In this document: positions 6,794 through 12,296 of the stretch, one piece after another | How the letters are laid out: every line of letters starts with the position of its first letter | Numbering within the stretch: position 1 is the stretch's first letter | Assembly: GCA_900547645.1 (NCBI GenBank) | Contig: URHP01000047.1 | Coordinates: 1-12,320 of the forward strand | Source of the DNA: an uncultured Eubacteriales bacterium | GTDB lineage: Bacteria > Bacillota > Clostridia > Christensenellales > Borkfalkiaceae | Length of the DNA: 12,320 nt | Direction: 5' to 3' | The notes under the pieces: generated by a model | Database searches by the model: none | The model's input: only the letters and a program-made list of their open reading frames with translations | What the model was told of the DNA's origin: nothing | Position numbers and translations under genes: made by a program

Positions 6794-8371
6794 TCAGGCG
6801 TTGGTCATATCGACATATTCGTCGAACGTGACATTCTTGTCGAAGGTCTTTGTTCCGTCCAGCACAATGATGCGGTTGCAGACGGTGTTCATCAGCTCCT
6901 GATCGTGGGAGGTAAGCAGCATGCAGCCCTTGAACGCCGTCAGACCGTTGTTGAGCGAGGTGATGGACTCAAGGTCAAGGTGGTTGGTCGGTTCATCGAA
7001 GATGAGGAAGTTCCCTCCTTCGAGCATCATCTTGGCGAGCATGCACCGCACCTTTTCCCCGCCCGAAAGCACCTTTGCCTCCTTGAGCGCCTCTTCGCCC
7101 GAGAAGAGCATGCGCCCCAGCCAGCCGCGCAGATATTCTTCGTAGTGGTCCTTGGAAAACTGCGAAAGCCACTGCACGAGCGTCAGTTCGCACCCGTCAA
7201 AGTATTCCGAATTGTTCTGCGGGAAGTAGGAAGCGGAGATCGTCTTGCCCCACTTCACGGTGCCGGCGTCCGGCTCCGCCTTGCCCATGAGAATATCGTA
7301 GAGCATGGTGACGGACGTGGACTTGTCCGAAAGAATGCCGATCTTATCCCCCTTCTGCACCGTAAAGGAGACGTTTTCAAAGTACCCTTCTTTGCTCAGC
7401 CCTTCGACGGCGAGAATATCGTTGCCGATCTCGCGCTCGAATTTGAAATCGATGAAGGGATACTTGCGAAGGGAGGGCTTGAAGTCGGAGATCGTCAGTT
7501 TTTCCAGCTCCTTCTTTCTGGAAGTCGCCTGCCGCGACTTGGAAGCGTTCGCCGCAAAGCGCGCAATAAATTCCTTGAGTTCCGCCGCCCGCTGTTCCGC
7601 CTTCTTATTGGCGTCGCGCTGCTGACGGGCAAGCAGCTGCGAAGTCTGATACCAGAAATCGTAGTTGCCGAGATACAGATTGATCTTTCCGAAATCCACG
7701 TCGCAGATATGCGTGCACACCTTGTTGAGGAAATGGCGGTTGTGCGAGACGATGATGATGGTGTTCTCGAAGTCGAGCAGATAATTTTCCAGCCAGCGCA
7801 CCGTCTTCAGGTCAAGATTGTTGGTCGGCTCGTCCAGAAGCAGAACGTCGGGATTGCCGAACAGCGCCTGCGCCAACAGCACGCGCACCTTTTGTTTGGC
7901 GTCCAGCTCGCCCATGCGCATCTGATGATACTCCGCAGGAATATCCAGCTCGTTCAGAAGCGTCTCCGCCTCGCTCTCCGCTTCCCAGCCGCCGAGTTCG
8001 GCAAATTCCGCTTCCAGCTCGGAGGCGCGCACGCCGTCCTCCTCGGTGAAATCCGCGTGCGCGTAGAGGGCGTCCTTTTCGTCCATGATCTCCACAAGCC
8101 GCTTATGCCCGAGCATGACCGTGCGCAGCACCGTCTCGAAATCGTATTTGTTCTGATTCTGTGCAAGCACGGACATGCGCTCGTTCTTGCCGAGGATGAC
8201 CTCCCCCTTGTTGGGTTCGATCTCCCCCGAAAGCACCTTTAAGAACGTGGACTTGCCCGCGCCGTTTGCACCGATGATACCGTAACAGTTGCCCGCGGTA
8301 AATTTTAAGTTGACGTCTTCGAACAGCTTCTTGCTGCCGTATTGCAGGCTCACGCCGTTGACCTGTAACAT
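6794..8371 (-). CDS. ABC-F ATPase, YbiT/YkpA-like
   Basis: 525 residues with two NBDs and no membrane domain, as in ABC-F proteins, which act on the ribosome (EttA-like translation factors or antibiotic-resistance proteins). It closely resembles E. coli YbiT (about 530 residues), including the linker ASKSRQATSRKKELE (276-290). NBD1: Walker A GANGAGKST (34-42), Walker B LLLDEPTNNLD (D180, E181), His210. NBD2: signature LSGGEKVR (435-442), Walker B FLIFDEPTNHLD (D459, E460), His489. Two motifs are off consensus: the NBD2 P-loop region reads LSDKSTSVT (347-355) with Val354 in the Lys position, and the NBD1 signature reads LDAKQ (156-160). One composite ATP site therefore looks intact and the other degenerate. 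ATG 8371 has AAGGAG 7 nt upstream. The leader is only ~23 nt, with no room for an attenuating upstream peptide, which favours a housekeeping role over drug-induced resistance. Confidence 0.94.
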   Translation of the reverse strand: MLQVNGVSLQYGSKKLFEDVNLKFTAGNCYGIIGANGAGKSTFLKVLSGEIEPNKGEVILGKNERMSVLAQNQNKYDFETVLRTVMLGHKRLVEIMDEKDALYAHADFTEEDGVRASELEAEFAELGGWEAESEAETLLNELDIPAEYHQMRMGELDAKQKVRVLLAQALFGNPDVLLLDEPTNNLDLKTVRWLENYLLDFENTIIIVSHNRHFLNKVCTHICDVDFGKINLYLGNYDFWYQTSQLLARQQRDANKKAEQRAAELKEFIARFAANASKSRQATSRKKELEKLTISDFKPSLRKYPFIDFKFEREIGNDILAVEGLSKEGYFENVSFTVQKGDKIGILSDKSTSVTMLYDILMGKAEPDAGTVKWGKTISASYFPQNNSEYFDGCELTLVQWLSQFSKDHYEEYLRGWLGRMLFSGEEALKEAKVLSGGEKVRCMLAKMMLEGGNFLIFDEPTNHLDLESITSLNNGLTAFKGCMLLTSHDQELMNTVCNRIIVLDGTKTFDKNVTFDEYVDMTNA

Positions 8372-8400
8372 AGTTTCTCTCCTTGACTTGTTCCGTGCAG

Positions 8401-8429
8401 ATTATACCACATTGCCGCCCGTTAATCAA
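8401..8429 (-). promoter_or_regulatory. Promoter of the ABC-F gene
   Basis: Read on the - strand: -35 TTGATT (8429-8424), 17-nt spacer, TGTGG, then -10 TATAAT (8406-8401). The start should be near 8394, with the Shine-Dalgarno at 8384-8379 following almost at once. Confidence 0.8.
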
Positions 8430-8464
8430 ACGAAATGCGCAGGCTTTGCAAAATTACGCGTTCA

Positions 8465-8492
8465 CGGTCTGCTTTCCGGCGCGGACAGACCG
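8465..8492 (-). terminator. Tentative 3' hairpin after the 60-residue ORF
   Basis: CGGTCTG (8465-8471) and CAGACCG (8486-8492) are 7-bp arms, with an inner TCC/GGA pairing. The hairpin lies 9 nt past the stop of the - strand ORF. No T-run follows, so it may be a stability hairpin or a poor terminator. Confidence 0.3.
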
Positions 8493-8501
8493 CTTGGCGT
8501 T

Positions 8502-8684
8502 TCATGACACGGCAGTAAAATTCGTATATGTCGGCTCGGAAAAAACTTTTTGTTCCGTCGTAATTTGATTGCCTGTAATTTCAACGTTGTTGATCACGTT
8601 TTTTCCGCTGTCCGTGATTTTCAAACTGTAATACTCTCCGTATTTTAACTTTAACGTCTTGAATCTTGCGCTTGTTCCTTCCAT
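8502..8684 (-). CDS. Small ORF downstream of the lipoprotein gene, possibly a remnant
   Basis: 60 residues, not recognised. A start with support: AGAGGA overlaps the TAG stop of the lipoprotein gene and sits about 7 nt before the ATG at 8684, with 11 nt between the two genes, so it would be co-translated. There is no signal peptide or TM segment. The sequence alternates hydrophobic and polar residues (YYSLKITDSG, VEITGNQITTEQ), like a beta-sandwich fragment. It shares the AT-rich composition of the 3' end of the lipoprotein gene. It may be a genuine small protein or the tail of a gene brought in with that segment and then truncated. Without a homologue I cannot decide. Confidence 0.45.
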   Translation of the reverse strand: MEGTSARFKTLKLKYGEYYSLKITDSGKNVINNVEITGNQITTEQKVFSEPTYTNFTAVS

Positions 8685-8695
8685 ATTGCTTTCCT

Positions 8696-10087
8696 CTATT
8701 TTATTCTTCGGTTATAAATCAATATTTTTACTGTATTTTCTGGAAACTTTATCCCTCCAACTATACCTGTTTCAAATTCTTCACCTGCGACTAAATTTCT
8801 TGAAATTCCATCTGCTGTTCCACAATATAAGTCGTTCTCCCCTAATATTTTCCCTGTCGCATCCACGTAATATACATCTATAAACATAACACGAATACTG
8901 CTGTCCGTTGTGTTTTTTACTGTATAATCAAGATATTTTTTTCCATTATCATCAACACCATATTCAAAACTTACAACTTCCAACCCGGTAGTGTTTTCAG
9001 GCAAATCATTTACCGTTACCGGAATTTGTTTTTCCATATAGCCGCCTCCCTGTTTTTCGTACTTGCTCTTTACAGTGATCGTCGCCGTTCCTACCCCGTT
9101 AAAGGTGATCAGCCCGTCTGCATTTACGCTCGCCACCGCCGCGTCGCTCGTTTTGTACTCTACGTCTTCGCTCGTTGCCGCCGCCGCGCTTCCGCCTTTA
9201 TACGTTACTCTCACTTCGATCTGCGCCGTCGCATCCGACGTCACGCCCTGATCTTCGTCCGCCAATCCGCGCGTCAGGCTGTAACTTTGGCTGCTTGCCA
9301 GCGTCATCTCCGTGATCGGCGCATGATTCACCGTAAGCTGCACCGTCTTGCGCACCTTTGCGCCGGATTCGTTGTTATACACGCTCTCGATTGTGATCTC
9401 TGCCGTTCCGGGCGCCACGATCGTGATCTCACCGTCCGCATTGACCGTTGCTACCGCATGATTGCCCGACGTGTATGTCACGTCTGCACGCGTCGCATCC
9501 TTTTCCGCCTCATCATACACATATTTGATTTTTACATGCAGCTGCAGCGTTTTATCCGCTTGGTGCGTAGCGGTCAGACGGTCGCCGTCCTCTACGGTGA
9601 TGCTTTCGGTGATATACTCCAACTTGGCAAGGGGACGTGTCTGCTTATGCGCCTCGTTATGCGTGCAAACGCGTGTTTCTTCGCCCTCCGCCACATAGGT
9701 AGGAGCCTTCGTTTCCTTCCACTCCCCCCATTCGTGTGCATCGGGATCGACTGCGACAGAGCGCGTTTCCGTATGACTTGCATCGAGCTCGCAGACGCGC
9801 GTTTCTTCGCCCTCCGCCGTGCAGGTCGGATCCTTCGTTTCCTTCCATTCCCCCCATTCGTGTGCATCGGGATCGGCCGCGACAGAGCGCGTTTCCGTAT
9901 GGCTGGCATCAAGCTCGCAGACGCGTGTTTCTTCGCCCTCTGCCGTGCAGGTCGGAGCCGTAGTTACCGTCCACTCCCCCCATTCATGAACGTGTTCCAC
10001 GGGTTGCATTTGAGTATTGCATGCCGCCAAACCAACGCACAGCAGCATCGCACAGCCAAGAGCAGCAAGGGTAATCTTTCTCATCAT
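8696..10087 (-). CDS. Surface lipoprotein with HEWGEW repeats, Big2-like domains and an FxLYD-like C-terminus
   Basis: 463 residues. A lipoprotein signal is clear: MMRKITLAALGCAMLLCVGLAAC, with lipobox LAAC and lipidated Cys23, so the protein should be anchored on the outer face of the membrane. Next come three ~42-residue repeats (34-75, 76-117, 118-155) beginning HEWGEW and containing PTCTAEGEETRVC; the third has lost its first Cys (PTYVAEG). Two Big2-like Ig domains follow (~158-253 and ~258-359), each with the A-S/T-V-N-A-D-G-x-I-T core followed by G-T-A-x-I-T. The last ~95 residues (369-463) resemble FxLYD-type beta domains (KNTTDSSIRVMFIDVYY, DATGKIL). GC content drops sharply at about residue 350. 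GAGGT (10093-10097) precedes two adjacent ATGs; the one at 10084 has the better spacing (8 nt against 5), so the start may be one codon later. Ligand unknown; a surface binding or adhesion role is inference. Confidence 0.9.
   Translation of the reverse strand: MMRKITLAALGCAMLLCVGLAACNTQMQPVEHVHEWGEWTVTTAPTCTAEGEETRVCELDASHTETRSVAADPDAHEWGEWKETKDPTCTAEGEETRVCELDASHTETRSVAVDPDAHEWGEWKETKAPTYVAEGEETRVCTHNEAHKQTRPLAKLEYITESITVEDGDRLTATHQADKTLQLHVKIKYVYDEAEKDATRADVTYTSGNHAVATVNADGEITIVAPGTAEITIESVYNNESGAKVRKTVQLTVNHAPITEMTLASSQSYSLTRGLADEDQGVTSDATAQIEVRVTYKGGSAAAATSEDVEYKTSDAAVASVNADGLITFNGVGTATITVKSKYEKQGGGYMEKQIPVTVNDLPENTTGLEVVSFEYGVDDNGKKYLDYTVKNTTDSSIRVMFIDVYYVDATGKILGENDLYCGTADGISRNLVAGEEFETGIVGGIKFPENTVKILIYNRRIK
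9623..9988 (-). repeat. Three tandem ~126-bp coding repeats (HEWGEW units)
   Basis: Units at 9863-9988, 9737-9862 and 9623-9736 (the last is shorter). By hand, units 1 and 2 differ at about 14 of 126 bases (about 89% identical), and unit 3 is clearly diverged at its 3' part. The conserved frame points to duplication of a protein module. Such an array is prone to copy-number change and short-read collapse. Confidence 0.9.
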
Positions 10088-10115
10088 TTTTTACCTCAAA
10101 TATCCATTCATTGAT

Positions 10116-10144
10116 ATCTTATCATACTTTTGTGCCGATTGCAA
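10116..10144 (-). promoter_or_regulatory. Promoter of the lipoprotein operon
   Basis: Read on the - strand: -35 TTGCAA (10144-10139), 17-nt spacer ending TATGA, -10 TAAGAT (10121-10116). The TATG element again marks an extended -10. It is back to back with the hydrolase promoter, the two -35 boxes being 11 nt apart. Confidence 0.7.
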
Positions 10145-10155
10145 CCCCGTCGCCC

Positions 10156-10184
10156 TTGAAAACATGCAAACCATGTGCTATAAT
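10156..10184 (+). promoter_or_regulatory. Promoter of the alpha/beta hydrolase gene
   Basis: -35 TTGAAA (10156-10161), 17-nt spacer ending TGTGC, -10 TATAAT (10179-10184). The predicted start is near 10191, only about 11 nt before the ATG, so the GAGGGA Shine-Dalgarno (10190-10195) would lie at the extreme 5' end of the message. Confidence 0.85.
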
Positions 10185-10201
10185 GAATCGAGGGAAATCC
10201 G

Positions 10202-10879
10202 ATGGACATCTTCGTTAACGGCATAAAACTGCATTATGAAAAGACGGGCAGCGGCGCGCCGCTCATCCTGCTGCACGGCAACGGGGAATCGCACGAGATC
10301 TTTGACGAGGCGATCCCGCTGCTTGCCCCGCACTTTACCGTGTACGCCGTCGATACGCGCGGACACGGCAACAGCGCGCCGGTTTCCGAATATCACTATG
10401 CGGACATGGCGCAGGACGTCATCGCGCTGATCAGATCGCTTTTACAGGACCGCCCCGTGCTGTACGGGTTTTCCGACGGCGGGATCGTTGCGCTGCTCGT
10501 CGGCATGCTTGCCCCCGCGCTCCCGGCGCGCATCGTGGCAAGCGGCGTAAACATTTCCCCGCGGGGACTTACGCCCGCGTTTCTGCGGGACGCGAAACGG
10601 GAATGGCGCAGGACGCGCGATCCCCTGCTCACCCTCATGCTGACGGAGCCGCACCTCACGAGGCGCGACCTTGCAGCCGTCACCGCGCCCGTGACGCTGA
10701 CGGCGGGCGAACATGACCTCATCCGCCTGCGCCATACGCGGCGCATTGCCGCGGCGATCGGCAATTGTTCCCTGCGCATCCTCCGGGGCGAAACGCACGA
10801 AAGCTATATCGTCCACAGCCCGAAGATCGCCCGCCTACTGCTTGAGATCTGTACGGACTCCCCCGCATACGGACGCTGA
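10202..10879 (+). CDS. Alpha/beta hydrolase, small
   Basis: 225 residues, compared with roughly 250-280 for many family members, so the cap region is short. The fold markers are complete: oxyanion-hole loop HGNGE (25-29), DTRGHGNS (51-58), nucleophile elbow GFSDGG with Ser91, acid Asp172 in AGEHDLI and catalytic His199 in GETHESY. It is soluble, with no signal peptide, and should be cytoplasmic. The reaction is an ester, lactone or related hydrolysis; the substrate cannot be told from the sequence. The ATG at 10202 has GAGGGA 6 nt upstream. It is a single-gene unit ending at a hairpin 11 nt past the stop. The gene is GC-rich like the contig bulk, unlike the AT-rich island on the other side of the lipoprotein gene. 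Confidence 0.92.
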   Translation: MDIFVNGIKLHYEKTGSGAPLILLHGNGESHEIFDEAIPLLAPHFTVYAVDTRGHGNSAPVSEYHYADMAQDVIALIRSLLQDRPVLYGFSDGGIVALLVGMLAPALPARIVASGVNISPRGLTPAFLRDAKREWRRTRDPLLTLMLTEPHLTRRDLAAVTAPVTLTAGEHDLIRLRHTRRIAAAIGNCSLRILRGETHESYIVHSPKIARLLLEICTDSPAYGR

Positions 10880-10890
10880 ATTCCACACGA

Positions 10891-10920
10891 AAACGGGCGA
10901 TGCAACCGCATCGCCCGTTT
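10891..10920. terminator. Bidirectional hairpin between hydrolase and tRNA-Val
   Basis: Perfect 13-bp arms AAACGGGCGATGC (10891-10903) and GCATCGCCCGTTT (10908-10920) with loop AACC. Only TTT follows on the + strand; on the - strand the stem ends in TTTTCG. It serves the convergent hydrolase (+) and tRNA-Val (-). Confidence 0.75.
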
Positions 10921-10925
10921 CGATC

Positions 10926-11002
10926 TGGTGGGGACAACAGGGCTCGAACCTGTGACCTCATGCATGTGAAGCATGCGCTCTAACCAACTGAGCTATGCCC
11001 CC
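10926..11002 (-). tRNA. tRNA-Val (anticodon CAC)
   Basis: A 77-nt cloverleaf on the - strand with encoded CCA (10928-10926). Acceptor GGGGGCA pairs with TGTCCCC (one G-U). D-arm GCTC/GAGC; anticodon stem CATGC/GCATG with loop TTCACAT, giving anticodon CAC (10968-10966), which reads GUG. The T-arm ACAGG/CCTGT has loop TTCGAGC, and the discriminator base is A. A35-C36 are the Val identity bases. Confidence 0.97.
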
Positions 11003-11017
11003 GCTCATTTCTGTGAT

Positions 11018-11047
11018 ATTTTACTCCCTTAACGCAGCTTTTGTCAA
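11018..11047 (-). promoter_or_regulatory. Promoter of tRNA-Val
   Basis: Read on the - strand: consensus -35 TTGACA (11047-11042), 18-nt spacer, -10 TAAAAT (11023-11018). The mature tRNA begins 15 nt past the -10. This is the only promoter in the window with a perfect -35 and the only one without a TG extension. Confidence 0.85.
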
Positions 11048-11073
11048 CCGTTTTTCACGCGGAGATCGAAATA

Positions 11074-11092
11074 TTCGGAAAACTTTTCCGAA
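11074..11092. promoter_or_regulatory. Perfect 19-bp palindrome between divergent promoters (candidate operator)
   Basis: TTCGGAAAACTTTTCCGAA is a perfect dyad of 9-bp arms around a central C. It begins 27 nt from the tRNA-Val -35 and ends 15 nt before the -35 of the small acidic protein gene. The one-base centre rules out an efficient RNA hairpin of full length, and no transcript end is expected here, so a protein-binding site is the simpler reading. The regulator is unknown. Confidence 0.5.
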
Positions 11093-11107
11093 AAACCTTG
11101 ATTCTGC

Positions 11108-11137
11108 TTGAAAAATGCGCAAACGGTGTGATATAAT
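11108..11137 (+). promoter_or_regulatory. Promoter of the small acidic protein gene
   Basis: -35 TTGAAA (11108-11113), 18-nt spacer ending TGTGA, -10 TATAAT (11132-11137). Transcription should begin near 11144. Confidence 0.8.
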
Positions 11138-11163
11138 CAGAAAAAACATTGCCAGATACCAAG

Positions 11164-11406
11164 ATGTACATGAAAGAACGCTCCATGGTTCCCGCCGGCG
11201 CAAAAGAGACGCTGCTCGATCTGATCGATGAGATCACCGCTTCTTTGGAAGAACTGCAGAAAAGCGAAGAAGCGGGCGAACTTGACCTCTACGGAGAAGG
11301 CGCGAAAGCGGCGTTTGTCCAGCTTCTCGAGTTTATTCAGCAGCGCTGGGAAGAGGGATACGACCAGGGACTGAACTTTGACATCGAAGAGCGCTTCCCC
11401 GTGTAA
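11164..11406 (+). CDS. Small acidic helical protein, function unknown
   Basis: 80 residues from the ATG at 11164, not recognised. It is Glu/Asp/Leu-rich and predicted mostly helical (LLDLIDEITASLEELQKSEEAGE, then FVQLLEFIQQRWEEGYDQG), with no TM segment or Cys. The start is unsure: there is no convincing Shine-Dalgarno before any candidate (TTG 11149, ATG 11164, ATG 11170, ATG 11185), and the predicted transcript begins only ~20 nt before the first ATG. A real gene is supported by the strong promoter, by coding-type composition and by a full open frame. No terminator follows its stop, so reading may continue into tRNA-Ala. The candidate operator at 11074-11092 may control it. Confidence 0.7.
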   Translation: MYMKERSMVPAGAKETLLDLIDEITASLEELQKSEEAGELDLYGEGAKAAFVQLLEFIQQRWEEGYDQGLNFDIEERFPV

Positions 11407-11450
11407 GAGGTCTTCCCGGGAAAAATTTTAAAAAACCGCATAAAAAACGC

Positions 11451-11478
11451 TTGCATTTTTTCCAAGTTGTGCTATAAT
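11451..11478 (+). promoter_or_regulatory. Promoter of tRNA-Ala
   Basis: -10 TATAAT (11473-11478) preceded by TGTGC (11468-11472). At 16-nt spacing the -35 is TTGCAT (11451-11456), a moderate match. The tRNA starts 16 nt after the -10. Confidence 0.75.
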
Positions 11479-11494
11479 CATAACACAATCGTAT

Positions 11495-11570
11495 GGGGAT
11501 ATGGCTCAGTTGGTAGAGCGGTACGTTCGCAACGTACAGGCCACGAGTTCGAATCTCGTTATCTCCACCA
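11495..11570 (+). tRNA. tRNA-Ala (anticodon CGC)
   Basis: A 76-nt cloverleaf with encoded CCA (11568-11570). Acceptor GGGGATA pairs with TATCTCC and contains the G3-U70 wobble pair, the hallmark of alanine identity. D-arm GCTC/GAGC; anticodon stem GTACG/CGTAC with loop TTCGCAA and anticodon CGC (11528-11530), which reads GCG. T-arm ACGAG/CTCGT with loop TTCGAAT; discriminator A. Confidence 0.97.
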
Positions 11571-11572
11571 CC

Positions 11573-11602
11573 AAAAAAGCACCGGTTAAGCGGTGCTTTT
11601 TT
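11573..11602 (+). terminator. Intrinsic terminator after tRNA-Ala
   Basis: GCACCG (11579-11584), loop GTTAAG, CGGTGC (11591-11596), then six T residues (11597-11602), mirrored by six A residues (11573-11578), so the stem can extend and could also act on the - strand. Confidence 0.92.
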
Positions 11603-11604
11603 AA

Positions 11605-11642
11605 TTTGATAAAAACAACAGACTCCGAATGATCGGAGTCTG
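11605..11642 (-). terminator. Intrinsic terminator of the - strand unknown operon
   Basis: CAGACTCCGA (11619-11628) and TCGGAGTCTG (11633-11642) form a 10-bp stem with a 4-nt loop. On the - strand the stem is followed by TTGTTTTTATC. It lies 21 nt past the stop of the 163-residue gene. Confidence 0.88.
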
Positions 11643-11663
11643 CGCCGCTTGTTTCAGCGGATC

Positions 11664-12155
11664 TCAGCAATAGGACGCAAGCAGATCGTAGAGCGTTGCG
11701 TAAAACTCTCCCAGATACTGCCGCGCAAGCGTGTCCATTGCATATGCCTGCAGGCGCGCTTCGGGATCGTCCGTCGCCTGCATATAGTAATTGCGCACGA
11801 CGAGAAACCGCTGCGAAGCCGACAGGTTATAATTGGGATTTTCGGGATAGCGGTAAGGTCCCTGCTCGTTTCCCTCCGAACCGAGCGCCTCGTAGGCAAG
11901 CTGATACAGCAGATCTTCCCGCACGGCGTCCACCTGCGCCGAAGCCTCCGCATCGACGCGCGCTTCGGCATATGGAAAGATGGACGAACGCGCAAAATTG
12001 TTGACGATGAGCTGGTCCTGCAGCCGCGTTTTCTCCTCCTCGGCATCCGCAAGGATGTCGTTCTTTTTTCCCTGCGCAACGCGCACCATGGAGAGCTGTA
12101 CGGGCGAAAGATCGCTGTACTCCGGATCGGTCAGATCGATAATATCAATGGTCAC
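11664..12155 (-). CDS. Conserved-looking protein of unknown function
   Basis: 163 residues, not recognised. The start is GTG at 12155 with GGAGG (12167-12163) 7 nt upstream. It overlaps the stop of the upstream gene as GTGA, so the two are translationally coupled. There is no signal peptide or TM segment. The N-terminus is acidic (MTIDIIDLTDPEYSDLSP), residues ~25-52 form a charged helix (GKKNDILADAEEEKTRLQDQ), and the rest is helical and rich in Ala, Tyr and Asp, with YRYPENPNYNLSASQ (~101-115) as a likely loop. The only Cys is the last residue. A structural or accessory role in a larger complex is possible, but nothing in the sequence shows a function. Confidence 0.8.
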   Translation of the reverse strand: MTIDIIDLTDPEYSDLSPVQLSMVRVAQGKKNDILADAEEEKTRLQDQLIVNNFARSSIFPYAEARVDAEASAQVDAVREDLLYQLAYEALGSEGNEQGPYRYPENPNYNLSASQRFLVVRNYYMQATDDPEARLQAYAMDTLARQYLGEFYATLYDLLASYC

Positions 12156-12295
12156 AGCCGTTCCTCCCGTCTGATCCGCAGCGTCAGCGACAGAATACGG
12201 ACGGCCTCATCCTCCGAATCGATGCGCACGGTCACCGTTTCCCCGCGCACGCCTGCCGCAAAATCCAGCCATTCCCCCGCCTTCCCCGTACAGGA
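12152..12295 (-). CDS. C-terminal end of an unknown gene, truncated at the contig end
   Basis: An open - strand frame runs from the adapter junction to TGA at 12154-12152 and gives 47 residues (ending EAVRILSLTLRIRREERL). Support comes from the GTGA overlap with the next gene, whose Shine-Dalgarno lies within this frame, and from the absence of stops. The fragment has an alternating pattern (GETVTVRIDSEDEAVRILSLTLRI) suggesting beta strands. The family cannot be told. The frame must not be read beyond 12296, because the bases after that are adapter. Confidence 0.65.
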   Translation of the reverse strand, partial: SCTGKAGEWLDFAAGVRGETVTVRIDSEDEAVRILSLTLRIRREERL

Positions 12296-12296
12296 T

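Noticed and set aside
6791..8242. A 483-codon open frame on the + strand across the ABC-F gene
   Set aside because: The - strand frame encodes complete ABC-F motifs; the + frame shows none and begins just after a bidirectional terminator.
8372..8394. A regulatory leader (attenuator or upstream peptide) for the ABC-F gene
   Set aside because: The promoter position leaves a leader of only ~23 nt, taken up by the Shine-Dalgarno.
9592..9912. Frame-shifted ORFs with their own repeats inside the HEWGEW array
   Set aside because: Repeated DNA gives repeated peptides in every frame; only the lipoprotein frame has a start, signal peptide and domain context.
9623..9988. Regularly spaced repeats as a possible CRISPR array
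   Set aside because: Units are ~126 bp, contiguous without spacers and lie in frame within a protein.
9026..10114. A 362-codon open frame on the + strand across the lipoprotein gene
   Set aside because: It is the complement of a signal-bearing, repeat-bearing lipoprotein; its internal repeats only mirror the DNA repeats.
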